The position numbers and the translations under genes are program-made. The notes under the pieces are model-generated. The model had not been told where the DNA came from, did not search any database, and saw only the letters and a program-made list of their open reading frames with translations. Source: Eisenibacter elegans DSM 3317 (GTDB taxonomy: Bacteria > Bacteroidota > Bacteroidia > Cytophagales > Microscillaceae). From it: 64,000 bases of DNA. Shown here in pieces: positions 34,897 through 44,305 of this stretch (position 1 is the first letter of the stretch; every line of letters starts with the position of its first letter). Location of the stretch: contig NZ_KE387152.1 of assembly GCF_000430505.1 (NCBI RefSeq), positions 1 through 64,000 of the forward strand, written 5' to 3'.

Positions 34897-35673
34897 TTAT
34901 ACACCTGGCGCGGGTATGACACGCCCGCTGCGGCGTATGTCGGTTTGGAGGGCTTGGGGGCGATGGTGATAATACACTGTACCGCTTTCGAGGATGGTTG
35001 CAGAGAGGCTGCGTATGGGGTAGAGATGAACCTCATTGTAGTAGTCGTGGAGGATGTTGCAGTGTTGGGCAATGAGTGATTGGGCAAAGATTTTACCCAG
35101 CCCGTGATTTACAAAAATCTCCAACTCCTCTACACGCCCTTGCCAAGTAATACGAGACACACTTTTGGCGCGCAGGTTGATGGTCTGAGCCACGAAATGC
35201 CAGTCCAAATCGCCGGTTCCTTCGCAGTATACCTCTACTCTAGGCTGACTGAACAACACGCTGTCTTGGGTCAGGATGGGCGCAAAGCCTAATTGTTCGA
35301 TGCGGACAAGGTCTTTTGCGCCCACGCTTACCCGTAGGCGGCTACCTTGGCCGGGGCGTAAGGGGCGGCAGCTACTGTTGTCGGAGAGGGTCAAGATGCC
35401 ATTTTGTACCTCGGCTTCCAGCCTGTTGTGGAGGTTTTGAGCGCCACTGATGTGGATAGTAGGGTCGTTGTCATTGCGCAACACAATCTCTACACCATCG
35501 ATAGCGCGCAGCGTATGGAATGGCAACAGGGTACGCTCGCTGGTCGATTGGTCTCCCAAAGGTTGTAGACAAGAAATGGGGTTACAGGCACTAATTGCCC
35601 AAAGCCCCAAAAGAAGCAAAAATGTGCTTGGTACTAATAGTTTATGGATTCGATGTAGATACATAACAATCAT
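34897..35673 (-). CDS. DUF2807 (GIN domain) lipoprotein
   Basis: A 258-residue protein with a lipoprotein-type signal (LLGLWAISACNPIS). The body is one beta-solenoid-like DUF2807 domain (FHTLRAIDGVEIVLRND at the front, NGILTLSD, NLRAKSVSRITWQGRVEELEIFVNHGLGKIFAQSL). Such proteins are common on Bacteroidota surfaces and have been called putative adhesin heads; the function is not established. The start is uncertain: an ATG at 35664 (MYLHRIHK) is also possible. Confidence 0.75.
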   Translation of the reverse strand: MIVMYLHRIHKLLVPSTFLLLLGLWAISACNPISCLQPLGDQSTSERTLLPFHTLRAIDGVEIVLRNDNDPTIHISGAQNLHNRLEAEVQNGILTLSDNSSCRPLRPGQGSRLRVSVGAKDLVRIEQLGFAPILTQDSVLFSQPRVEVYCEGTGDLDWHFVAQTINLRAKSVSRITWQGRVEELEIFVNHGLGKIFAQSLIAQHCNILHDYYNEVHLYPIRSLSATILESGTVYYHHRPQALQTDIRRSGRVIPAPGV

Positions 35674-35776
35674 AATTTAGGCCAAAATAAGTAGTAATAT
35701 CTCTGAAAGTAAGCGAGATAACATTTTATTGAAACCTCACCTCATAGGCGCGTGGCGGTAGCGCTCCACCTATTTT

Positions 35777-36922
35777 CTACCTCTTCTTCCAATGGTATCC
35801 CAGCCCTAGCTCAATCGCTTCGGCGGCGCCATAGTGTGTTTTGATACCAAAGTGCCCAAACCATCGGTAGCCTGTTTTGGGGGGATAATAGCGGATAGCC
35901 AATCGTTGGTACAAAGCCGTGTCTATCGCATCAAAAGGATGGTAGACATACCAGCCAACTTGAGTGTAGAGAGCCCAAGGCCCCACCAGCCAATCGTGTG
36001 AGACAAACAAGGCCACCCGCCTGAAATCCGATAACTGTTCGATAGCCCCGATGTTATAGCGGGCGTTCATCTCGGCATAGTGCAACTGACTGTGTGAGTA
36101 TTCTACGCCGGTAGTGAGCAAGCTACGTTGCCCCAGTTGTTTGCCAGCCCCAATCATCAGGTTGAAAATAGCGTAGCGTTTGGGGTCTCCAGCGGTACGC
36201 GACACAGCGCTGCCGATGGCGGCAGTGTGTACAAACCAAGGGCTTGATTTACTTAAATCAGTGCTCGATTTGGCAGGGCGATCAAGCGGAGGGTTGCGCG
36301 GTGGCTGATAGCGCAGCCCGGCAGTAAACATATGCATATTCATACCGGCATTGGGTAGGTGATATGCCCCACTCGAGTAATGCACCAACTCTGTACCTAG
36401 GCGCAACGACAACTGTTGGGAAAGCCGTTGTTGGTAAGTGATAGAAAAAATCATTGCAGCATTGAGTGCGCCTCCCAGCATCGTATTCTGTTCATTATCA
36501 GTTAGGTCAAAAGGGTTGTCGGCATAACACAGTCCCGAACCTATCTGAAAGTGCAGACTGCTTTTTGGGCGTTCAACCCAAGTAAATTCCATCACCGGAA
36601 TAAGCGCCAAGGTACGCCCCAGAGTAGGGTTATTGTAGTCGGTATATTGCATCAGCAGCCCAAACTTGGGGTATCGATAGCTGCTGTGCCAATCGGCGCT
36701 GCCATCAGTTGTACGATAGGCCGCCAGGCGGACAGCGCTTGGGGCTTGGGAAGTCAGGTGCCGAACATTGTCTTGAGAGTTCCAAAGATACCCTCGACTA
36801 AGGCTCGCTTCTAGTGTATAAGGAATGATTTTTGTGCGTTGGGCATACAGTGGTGTATGCCATAGGGATAAACTACCCACTAATAGCGTCCATATTCCTC
36901 CCCAAAAAAAAGATGATTGCAT
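35777..36922 (-). CDS. PagL-like acyloxyacyl hydrolase / outer-membrane beta-barrel
   Basis: A 381-residue protein with a signal peptide (to about residue 27, LYAQ) and alternating beta-strand sequence. The blocks SLHFQIGSGLCYADNPFD and LGTELVHYSSGAYHLPNAGMNMH resemble the lipid A 3-O-deacylase (PagL) family as found in Bacteroidota, including the conserved HYSSG-type segment and N-x-G-x-N. It would trim lipid A acyl chains if active. The C-terminal third repeats the barrel character (HFGIKTHYGAAEAIELGLGYHWKK). A plain porin-like barrel is the alternative. Confidence 0.6.
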   Translation of the reverse strand: MQSSFFWGGIWTLLVGSLSLWHTPLYAQRTKIIPYTLEASLSRGYLWNSQDNVRHLTSQAPSAVRLAAYRTTDGSADWHSSYRYPKFGLLMQYTDYNNPTLGRTLALIPVMEFTWVERPKSSLHFQIGSGLCYADNPFDLTDNEQNTMLGGALNAAMIFSITYQQRLSQQLSLRLGTELVHYSSGAYHLPNAGMNMHMFTAGLRYQPPRNPPLDRPAKSSTDLSKSSPWFVHTAAIGSAVSRTAGDPKRYAIFNLMIGAGKQLGQRSLLTTGVEYSHSQLHYAEMNARYNIGAIEQLSDFRRVALFVSHDWLVGPWALYTQVGWYVYHPFDAIDTALYQRLAIRYYPPKTGYRWFGHFGIKTHYGAAEAIELGLGYHWKKR

Positions 36923-37005
36923 ATCTTTGGTGTGTTTGTCGGATGATAAGCCGCTGGCAAATACATACTAAGGTTTACTTGATTCAAGAATTCACTTGAT
37001 AATCA

Positions 37006-37848
37006 ATGATTTTCAGAGCATACATTTTCCAAACTAATTTCGATTGGGTATATCTAATGCTATGGTTCTGGGCTGGGGTTTTGCCCAAGGCTTGGGCCCA
37101 AGATGCCCAAGGCTACTACCAAGAAGCTCTCAGCGCTTACGAAAATCGGCAGTTGGAAGTTGCCCTACAGCAGCTCAATCAGGCACTAGCTGCCGATACC
37201 GCATTTGCCCCTGCTTATGCGCGTAGGGGGCTGTTGTATTATGAGTGGTCAGATTATCCGGCGGCCATCAGCGACTACAACCAAGCCCTGAGCCTAGCGC
37301 CTGAGGCCGAAACCTACTACCAGCGTGCAAGCGCCTATACACAGTTGGGGCAATACACCATAGCCCTTGCAGACCTTGACCAAGCCTTGGCGATTGCCCC
37401 CAAAGCGACATATCTTGTGTTGAAAGGGGTTTTGTTGGAGCAGACTAACAAACTCAAACAAGCAGACCAAGCCTATACTGCGGCCTTGGCATTGGACGAA
37501 ACCTACACCTTGGCCTATTATAACCGGGCGCTGCTGTATTTTGAGCAATACAACAAACCTAAGGCATCACTGATTGACCTCAATCAAGCCCTTGCCCTAG
37601 TTCCTGATTATGCGGATGCGCTACTGCTGCGGGCAGGAATTTATCTTGACCAAAAAAAATGGACAGATGCGCTGGCTGATTATGACAAGGTATTGACCAA
37701 AGACCACCAAAATGCACAAGCATATTTAGGGAAAGGCTATGCTTATTGGGGGCAGAAATCCCCCCTACAGGCCTGCCAAGCTTGGCAAAAAGCCGCCGCT
37801 TTGGGTAGCCTAGATGCCCAAGAGGCTTTACAAACCTATTGCCCCTGA
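37006..37848 (+). CDS. Secreted tetratricopeptide-repeat protein
   Basis: A protein of up to 280 residues with a hydrophobic signal (MLWFWAGVLPKAWAQ) and about seven TPR units (for example AAISDYNQALSLAPEAETYYQRASAYTQ-like repeats every 34 residues), ending CQAWQKAAALGS...YCP. TPRs bind other proteins; no partner can be named. The start is either 37006 or the internal ATG at 37057, which gives a shorter, cleaner signal peptide. The gene downstream begins 83 bases later. Confidence 0.8.
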   Translation: MIFRAYIFQTNFDWVYLMLWFWAGVLPKAWAQDAQGYYQEALSAYENRQLEVALQQLNQALAADTAFAPAYARRGLLYYEWSDYPAAISDYNQALSLAPEAETYYQRASAYTQLGQYTIALADLDQALAIAPKATYLVLKGVLLEQTNKLKQADQAYTAALALDETYTLAYYNRALLYFEQYNKPKASLIDLNQALALVPDYADALLLRAGIYLDQKKWTDALADYDKVLTKDHQNAQAYLGKGYAYWGQKSPLQACQAWQKAAALGSLDAQEALQTYCP

Positions 37849-37930
37849 CCCACGTATGAGAGAAAATATGCGACAAATATGCTGTTTTTGCTATATTTTT
37901 GTAGGCCACAAAACCCACAATACTACCAGA

Positions 37931-38632
37931 ATGTCTTTTCCCAATATGTTGCGTACCTTGATGATGGCCTTGCTGTTTTTCGGTACACCAATGCTTGCAA
38001 AGGCGCAAATCAATATGTTTCAGGTTTCACTCGAAAGCCCCCGACGTGCGGTATATTATGCGCAATTGGAAGCGCTAATACGAGAGCAAAAAGTAGTCGG
38101 AATCATTAATCAAGAGTACAACCCCTTTACCAAGGAGTATAAGCGCATTATCTTGTGGGAAGATGATTTTGTGGCTGAGGTATATTTTGTACACGAACAA
38201 AAAGGCTGCTTCTGTGTAGTATATCGCAATTCAGTAGACGAACACTATGTTTTGTATGTCGATGAGCACGGGTCCTTACAACGCCAGTATCTTGGCTGGG
38301 AGGTTAAGAGAATTATCTATAAAGAAATCAATCAATATACCATCTTGTTTGTGCTCAACTATGACAGCAACGACACCGGCGAGCAGATGGAGAAGTATGA
38401 TGTATTTGTCAAGGATAACGACGACTGCTATAGCCGGCATTTTGTGATAGAGCAGTGGCTCAAAAGCCCACGCCCCAAGGTAGGCGGCCAGCTTGAAACA
38501 ATTTATGTGGCAGACATAGCTTTTCAGGAGATAGATTATGAGTTTTTTGTGATACAAAAATATACTCACCCAGAGCAACGTGTTCGAACATATAAGTTTG
38601 ACTTTAATATCGGAAGGTTTATTATCTACTAA
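37931..38632 (+). CDS. Secreted protein of unknown function
   Basis: Not recognised. The 233-residue protein has a signal peptide (MSFPNMLRTLMMALLFFGTPMLAKAQ) and a mature part rich in aromatic and acidic residues with regular beta-type alternation (YKRIILWEDDFVAEVYFV, GCFCVVYRNSVDEHYVLYVD). One CFC pair is present and there is no repeat. The start at 37931 is set by the signal peptide; the open frame continues upstream to 37814 without one. It follows the TPR gene and may be co-transcribed. Confidence 0.75.
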   Translation: MSFPNMLRTLMMALLFFGTPMLAKAQINMFQVSLESPRRAVYYAQLEALIREQKVVGIINQEYNPFTKEYKRIILWEDDFVAEVYFVHEQKGCFCVVYRNSVDEHYVLYVDEHGSLQRQYLGWEVKRIIYKEINQYTILFVLNYDSNDTGEQMEKYDVFVKDNDDCYSRHFVIEQWLKSPRPKVGGQLETIYVADIAFQEIDYEFFVIQKYTHPEQRVRTYKFDFNIGRFIIY

Positions 38633-38812
38633 AACCAACTGCTATTCTTCGAGCTAAAATATACCCCGCCCGTGTTCGTATCCTCGTGAGCAATCTAAAA
38701 TATAACTTTAGCCTTGAATAGTGCCAGTATACCACTTTTAATAAACCTCTGACAATCATAGAATTTTGGGCAATATGCCGTTTCACCAAAAAAGCTTATT
38801 ATTTTTGCCTGT

Positions 38813-39664
38813 ATGAAAAGACTGCTTTTATTTTTGAGCCTGCTCAGCCTGAGCGCCTGCTACCAATATCCCGAAGTAGTAGCCATCGATTCGGTCAAGG
38901 TGTTGGATGTCAAAAACGACTCTATTTTTTTGGAGGTACAAATAGAGGTCTACAATCCGAATAAATTTACAGTGTCGCTCAATAACATTGATACTGACAT
39001 CGAAATCAAGAAACTAAAACTAGGGCACTCTGTGAGCAAAGGCAAACTAGCACTCAGCCCAGAGCAAAATACAGCCACTACCTTGATGACCTCGCTGAGC
39101 CTCAAAGACGCAGCACATATCTACCCCGAAATCATTGATAAAGACAGTATCTTGGTTGGCCTCACAGGCAACTACCAATGGCAAACTTGGTTTGGAGCAT
39201 ACAATTTTTCTTATACCCAACAAAACTATATGAGTCCGAAGCGGCTGACAGCCCAAACAATGAAGCAGGTACTCTTAGATACAAAGCTGGGCATCAAAAA
39301 CTACAAATCGCAGCTGGGTACAGAGCAGATTTATTTCAACATCTTACTCCAAATCGAAAACCCCTATTCTTTTGACCTAGGCCTTGATGAGGTCAATGTA
39401 GACATCAACATTCCCAACACTGATACGAAGCTGACTCAGTGGCGTTTGCCACAGGGGCGTATTATCAAATCGCGTGAAACCGCCTTGGTATCCGTAAAAG
39501 TCTTTATTGAAAGCAAAAACTTGGTTTTGATTTTACCCAAGCTATACCTTGATGGTAAGCCCACGCTCGCCGCCGAGGGGATGTGCAAGGTCAATATTGA
39601 AGGAGAAACATTTGAGCTGCCTATCAAACATCACCTGACCTTGCCATACATTCGATTGATGTAA
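38813..39664 (+). CDS. LEA type 2 (WHy domain) lipoprotein
   Basis: A 283-residue lipoprotein (lipobox LSLSACYQY, cysteine at about 16). Two LEA-2/WHy-type beta domains are visible. Both carry the VEVYNPNKFTVSLNNID or LQIENPYSFDLGLDEVNVD motif in which an asparagine-proline pair marks the fold. The family is linked to desiccation stress in plants but is widespread in bacteria with unknown role. A TATTTTTG element lies only 5 bases before the start codon, which could mean a leaderless transcript. Confidence 0.7.
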   Translation: MKRLLLFLSLLSLSACYQYPEVVAIDSVKVLDVKNDSIFLEVQIEVYNPNKFTVSLNNIDTDIEIKKLKLGHSVSKGKLALSPEQNTATTLMTSLSLKDAAHIYPEIIDKDSILVGLTGNYQWQTWFGAYNFSYTQQNYMSPKRLTAQTMKQVLLDTKLGIKNYKSQLGTEQIYFNILLQIENPYSFDLGLDEVNVDINIPNTDTKLTQWRLPQGRIIKSRETALVSVKVFIESKNLVLILPKLYLDGKPTLAAEGMCKVNIEGETFELPIKHHLTLPYIRLM

Positions 39665-39722
39665 GCCGCCCCTTGATTTAAGCTAGGGCTATAAAGCCGA
39701 CAGACACCTATTTTGACACTCA

Positions 39723-41396
39723 ATGACATTTTTTACCAATCCTACCACCGGCATTACCGGTTGGCTACGTCCTTATTACCAATTTCGCAAAACCTACAGC
39801 CCTTGGCTTTTGGTGCTTTTGGCTTTGGGTGTGCTTTGCTTGGTTCCGGTGGGGATGATTGCCTATCATCTGCTCTTGGGCAGTAAGTCAGCCGTTTGGC
39901 AGCATATTTATGAAAACCTGCTTTGGGGCTATATAGCCCAGTCTTCGGTTTTGCTCTTGGGCACGGCCTTGCTGTCTTTGTTGTGGGCTGTCCCCACGGC
40001 TTGGTGGGTAAGCGTGTATGATTTTCCGGGACGGCGCGCCTTTGAGTGGATGCTTATTCTACCGCTGGCCATTCCGCCATATTTGGCAGCCTATGCCTAT
40101 GCTGGTATTTTTGACTATACCGGAGCGCTGTATACAGGGCTAAGGAGCTTGGGGGTAGCATCTCGTTGGATACAGGTGATGAATCTCTATGGGGCAATAT
40201 TTGTGATGTCGGCGGTGTTGTTTCCTTATGTGTACTTGGCTGCCCGAACGGCCTTCTTGTTACAATCGCGCAACCTCCTAGAGGCAGGCAAGAGTTTAGG
40301 TGTATCAGGCTTTCGCCTGTTTTGGCGGGTGGCCTTGCCCTCGGCGCGCCCGGCCATGGCGGGGGGCTTGCTGTTGGTCTTGATGGAAGTACTCAACGAT
40401 TACGGAACGGTCAAATATTATGGGGTAAGCGCCTTTACTACTGGTATTTTTAGGGCTTGGTTTGCGCTCGAAGACCTTCAGTCTGCACTCAACCTATCGG
40501 CGTGGTTGATGCTCTTCGTGATAGCCATTATCGCCTTGGAGCGATACCAACGCAATAAAGCACGCTACAGCAGCAATGTGGCTGCACGCCCTTTGTTGCG
40601 CAGCCGCCTAACGGGCTGGTGGCGATGGCTGATTCCGGCGCTGTGTATGCTGCCACTGGCCGCAGGATTTTTGTTGCCAATGGCTCAATTGGGGCACTGG
40701 GCTTGGATTGCCGGCGCCAAAGTTTGGAACGAAGACTTCGGGCGTATCCTCTGGAATAGCTTCGCATTGGCCGTGTTGGCTGCGCTGGTTTGTGTATTCG
40801 TAACAGTCTTGTTGGTCTATGCGGCACATACGAGCAAACACCTCTGGGCCAAGGGTTTGGCTCAGTTAGCAGTATTGGGTTATGCTGTGCCGGGGGCAGT
40901 GATAGCTGTCGGCATTATGAGTTGGGTCATCGGCCTAGACAAATGGCTCATAGCTGTGGCTGCGCGTTATTTCGATTGGCAAATAGGGCTGTTGCTTTCC
41001 GGCTCTTGGCTCTTGTTGGTCTATGCGTATATGGTACGTTATTTGGCTGTATCATACAACTTCATCGAGGCAGGCTTTCAGCGCATTGCTTTGGGGTTGG
41101 ATGAGGCCGCACAGGCCTTGCGTATAGGCTCTGGCCTGCGTTTGTGGTTGATTCATATTCCTTTGTTGCGCAATGCCTTATTGGGTGGGGGGCTGTTGGT
41201 GTTTGTGGATGTACTCAAAGAACTGCCCCTGACCTTGATTTTGCGACCCTTCAACTTCCACACACTGGCTACAAGAGCCTATCAGTATGCCTCCGATGAG
41301 CTGATTACGCAGTGTGGGCTTCCGGCAGTAATCATTGTCTTGACGGGAGTGCTGCCTATTTTTCTAATCAACCGGTTGCTGAAGGCCAACATCTAG
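39723..41396 (+). CDS. Iron-type ABC transporter permease (FbpB-like)
   Basis: A 557-residue protein with two fused binding-protein-dependent permease halves, about 12 membrane helices in total. The coupling EAA loops read EAGKSLGVSGFRLFWRVALPSARPA (about 186-210) and DEAAQALRIGSGLRLWLIHIPLL (about 459-481). This layout is typical of Fe3+ permeases (FbpB/SfuB) and ThiP. No binding protein or ATPase gene is nearby. Its stop codon overlaps that of the converging T9SS gene by four bases. Confidence 0.85.
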   Translation: MTFFTNPTTGITGWLRPYYQFRKTYSPWLLVLLALGVLCLVPVGMIAYHLLLGSKSAVWQHIYENLLWGYIAQSSVLLLGTALLSLLWAVPTAWWVSVYDFPGRRAFEWMLILPLAIPPYLAAYAYAGIFDYTGALYTGLRSLGVASRWIQVMNLYGAIFVMSAVLFPYVYLAARTAFLLQSRNLLEAGKSLGVSGFRLFWRVALPSARPAMAGGLLLVLMEVLNDYGTVKYYGVSAFTTGIFRAWFALEDLQSALNLSAWLMLFVIAIIALERYQRNKARYSSNVAARPLLRSRLTGWWRWLIPALCMLPLAAGFLLPMAQLGHWAWIAGAKVWNEDFGRILWNSFALAVLAALVCVFVTVLLVYAAHTSKHLWAKGLAQLAVLGYAVPGAVIAVGIMSWVIGLDKWLIAVAARYFDWQIGLLLSGSWLLLVYAYMVRYLAVSYNFIEAGFQRIALGLDEAAQALRIGSGLRLWLIHIPLLRNALLGGGLLVFVDVLKELPLTLILRPFNFHTLATRAYQYASDELITQCGLPAVIIVLTGVLPIFLINRLLKANI

Positions 41397-43225
41397 TGGC
41401 GAATAATCAGCTTCTCGAACATCGTGCGGCCTTGCTTGTTTCGTCCCTTCAACAAATACATCCCATCAGGCAGTCGAGGTAGCGTTAGTCGGTGTAGGCC
41501 TTGGTCACGGGGCAGCGCAAAGCTTGCTTTTTGTTGCCCATCGAGGCTGTAGAGTTGTAGGTTTTCGGGCAAATCAGTGCCTTCTACAGTCAGGCTACCA
41601 CTGCTGGGATTGGGATAAATGCGCCAGTCAGTGGGTGGGCTTACCGGCTCAAACCCCGTAATGGGAGGTGTATTGACTTCTCCAAAAACAGGCCGTAGTA
41701 AGAGACTGCCCCGCAGCTCCGTATTTTGTTGCCAATTGCGGTCTAAGAAAAAGAAAATATCATTTCCAGAGTCGTTATTCTTGTCGTAGCCTATGGTCAG
41801 CCGGGTGTCTGTGGTTTGTTGCCAGCCAATGAATATAGTATCCTGTACCGGAATAGGCCGTTCTAGTGTGTAGGTCGTCAGCTCGTCCCTGTTGGAATAT
41901 GTGATGGGCAGGCTGCGCGCCGATACCAAGGACTCGGGGCGGTTGTCAAGCCGGCTCCATACGGCCAACACAAAGGTTTCGCCGATAAGCGAGCGCTCAA
42001 AAGGCACAATATTGATTTGGATGGCGGTCAGGGTATCGGGCGTATTGAGCACAAAGCGATAGGCCACACGAGCCAAGCGCTGATTGACCCCTACAACATA
42101 CTCTGCCGAGCCATCATCATAGGCATAGTAGTCGCCCAAGGTGGTAAAACTGACAATACTGTCGTTGGGTGTAAAGAGCGCAGGGTCACCAGTAACGACA
42201 CTGAATTTAGTTTTGAGTGTTTTGGGGTTGTTATTGAGCGGAATCAGCGAGGCACTGAGCGGTGCTTGGACAGCTATGTTGCGCGCTCCGGCATTGATGA
42301 GTACCGACTCATTCAGAATCTCTACCGGACTACTTTTGGCAATGGTATCCTCTATAGTACAGCGGTAATTGATGACATTGAAAAAACTATTGAGGTTGTT
42401 GAGGCTAGTATTCACAAACGCGCTTAGCTCCTCTGTGGGGCGGGCGTTGAATTGCCGCACAGGCATTGCTCGATAGCGGCGTAATAATGAGGTAGGGGCT
42501 TGTACTGTAGCCACATCGAGGCGGGCGATGTCGATGGCGCTGCGGTTACGGTCTAGGTAAACATAATCGACAAACCAATGATCAAAAGGCCCAGAAAGAC
42601 GGCCAAAAGATTGGAATCGAAACTGAAACTGCGCGTGCCAATAAGCAGGGTTATTGTTGAGCGGGATGAATACCTGCGCAAAATCTTGGGTAACACCACT
42701 GCCCCGCTGTACCCATACAGTATGCCATATATCGGCATTGTCCTTAAACTGTAGCCGGATAGAATCATCCCCATCCGGTACTTCGCCTAGGCCAAAGGCC
42801 TGCCAATAAAAACTCAAGAACACATCATCAGAAGCTTGGATACTGCTGAGGTCTATGGGGCGTGAAACCAGCTGATCTGCAAGGCCATTGGCCAATGGGT
42901 TATTGAATACATAAGGCTGCCCTTGTGCGTCAGCTCCATCGAAAACGGCTACGTTCAGGGTTGGGGGAGCTATACTGATATTGTTGCTGATATAAGTACC
43001 CCCGTTGGGCAGCCAATGAGCGGGGTTAGGGAGGCGGCTGGTGGTTGAGAAATCATCAAAAAAAGGCAGGCTCAGCGGTGTTTCTGTACTTCGAGGAGCA
43101 TAACGCCCATCTGGGGCGGTATAAGTACTATGGTTGGGGGAAAGGATGAGCTGCGCTTGCGCCCAATAGGAAGCCAACAACAAGTATCCGCAGAACAAAC
43201 AGAGAATGAAAGGCTTGATATTCAT
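41393..43225 (-). CDS. T9SS cargo protein with C-terminal sorting domain
   Basis: A 610-residue secreted protein. A signal peptide (MNIKPFILCLF to AQAQ) leads to long beta-rich regions of unknown function, including a PLSLPFFDDFSTTSRLPNPAHW segment. The C-terminal type A sorting domain is clear (WRIYPNPSSGSLTVEGTDLP, LYSLDGQQ, LPDGMYLLKG...FEKLIIRH), so it should be exported by the type IX system and anchored or released. The start at 43225 is chosen from the signal peptide. It is the last gene of the ddl-PASTA-T9SS run. Confidence 0.85.
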   Translation of the reverse strand: MNIKPFILCLFCGYLLLASYWAQAQLILSPNHSTYTAPDGRYAPRSTETPLSLPFFDDFSTTSRLPNPAHWLPNGGTYISNNISIAPPTLNVAVFDGADAQGQPYVFNNPLANGLADQLVSRPIDLSSIQASDDVFLSFYWQAFGLGEVPDGDDSIRLQFKDNADIWHTVWVQRGSGVTQDFAQVFIPLNNNPAYWHAQFQFRFQSFGRLSGPFDHWFVDYVYLDRNRSAIDIARLDVATVQAPTSLLRRYRAMPVRQFNARPTEELSAFVNTSLNNLNSFFNVINYRCTIEDTIAKSSPVEILNESVLINAGARNIAVQAPLSASLIPLNNNPKTLKTKFSVVTGDPALFTPNDSIVSFTTLGDYYAYDDGSAEYVVGVNQRLARVAYRFVLNTPDTLTAIQINIVPFERSLIGETFVLAVWSRLDNRPESLVSARSLPITYSNRDELTTYTLERPIPVQDTIFIGWQQTTDTRLTIGYDKNNDSGNDIFFFLDRNWQQNTELRGSLLLRPVFGEVNTPPITGFEPVSPPTDWRIYPNPSSGSLTVEGTDLPENLQLYSLDGQQKASFALPRDQGLHRLTLPRLPDGMYLLKGRNKQGRTMFEKLIIRH

Positions 43226-43281
43226 AGGCTTGAAGTAACACATCGGTGCAAGCACCCCCGGGTGTGGTGTATGGTGAATTG

Positions 43282-43322
43282 TGGGGTAGCAGCCTCTATA
43301 GGTATGAGAGGCTGCTACCCCA
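43282..43322. other. Long perfect hairpin between the PASTA and T9SS genes
   Basis: A 16-bp perfect inverted repeat (43282-43297 with 43307-43322; arm GGGTAGCAGCCTCT) with a 9-base loop. No T-run follows on either strand, so it is not a typical intrinsic terminator. It may be a stabiliser or processing site between the two genes. Confidence 0.6.
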
Positions 43323-43333
43323 CAAAGAGGAGA

Positions 43334-44299
43334 CTATTCGTCTTTTTTCTTGTTTTTATCTTCTTTTTCCTTCTTACGTTTTTGGATGTCTTCGAGTTGT
43401 TCGAGGGTTTTGGTGCCCACTACGTTGTCGTCTTCATCTTCGTCGTCATCTTCACGAGCACCGGGGGCGGCATTGCCCGAGACCCAAAGATCCACACTGC
43501 GTCCGGCGCGAATCATATTGACGGGGCGGGTATCGGCAGGGCTGCCCGGGATGATGCCTTTGGGCAAGCGCCCGGCACGAACAGCAGGGATTTGCCTCAA
43601 CACCGTGCCGATGTCGCGGCTGCTGTTGTATTCGTAGCTGATGGTACCTACTTGTAGGTCGCTGCCTTTGATGACCATAATGGCTTCGTCGAGCGGCAGG
43701 CCTACGAGGCTCGGCACGGGGAACTCCGTCTCGCCGAGGCCATCGCCCACTACAAGGTCTATCTTAGAGCCTTTGGGGATAGAATCACCAGCTTTGATTT
43801 CGCTACTTTTCCACCATTGCTCTAACACGGCATTGGTACTGTAATCGGGGCGGTATTTTACGCGGCCTACCTCTAGGTCAAGGTTGCGCAACATCCGTTC
43901 GGCATCACTAAAGGGCACATCCTTGAGCTGAGGCATACGTACTTTGGGTGGGTTGAAGGGCGTTACGATGACATAAATCTTACGGCCTTGTTTGACGGTA
44001 GCGCCCGGCTCAGGCGATTGATTCAGAACGGTGTAAGGCTTGACGTTCTTATTATAAGTAGAGTCTTTGACAATAAACACCATCCGGCGCTCACGCATTA
44101 CCTGTGCTACTTCGTCGACACTCATTCCTATCAGGTTGGGTACTGTTACGCTTTCGCCATAACTTGTAATCCAAGGCAGGTAGCTGCTAAAGAAAAACAG
44201 CACGAACAAAAAGGCACCCACGACGATGATGCCTAAGTGGATGAGGAGGTCATAAACTGTGTTGCCTTTGACGAGAATAAGGCGCTTAGGTGCTTCCAT
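43334..44299 (-). CDS. Membrane-anchored PASTA-domain protein
   Basis: A 321-residue protein with a single N-terminal membrane helix (about 15-38) and three PASTA domains (starting VTVPNLIGMSVDEV, MPQLKDVPFSDA, FPVPSLVGLPLDEA), each about 70 residues. An acidic-lysine tail (EDDDEDEDDN, KKKEKEDKNKKKDE) ends the protein. PASTA domains bind uncrosslinked peptidoglycan stem peptides. No kinase domain is attached, unlike PknB. The start codon is 6 bases after the stop of the D-Ala-D-Ala ligase gene, tying it to cell-wall synthesis. Confidence 0.88.
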   Translation of the reverse strand: MEAPKRLILVKGNTVYDLLIHLGIIVVGAFLFVLFFFSSYLPWITSYGESVTVPNLIGMSVDEVAQVMRERRMVFIVKDSTYNKNVKPYTVLNQSPEPGATVKQGRKIYVIVTPFNPPKVRMPQLKDVPFSDAERMLRNLDLEVGRVKYRPDYSTNAVLEQWWKSSEIKAGDSIPKGSKIDLVVGDGLGETEFPVPSLVGLPLDEAIMVIKGSDLQVGTISYEYNSSRDIGTVLRQIPAVRAGRLPKGIIPGSPADTRPVNMIRAGRSVDLWVSGNAAPGAREDDDEDEDDNVVGTKTLEQLEDIQKRKKEKEDKNKKKDE

Positions 44300-44305
44300 A
44301 GTATA

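Noticed and set aside
43246-43657. Short plus-strand frames around the PASTA gene end
   Set aside because: They are shadows of the acidic-lysine tail; no start context or homology-like pattern.
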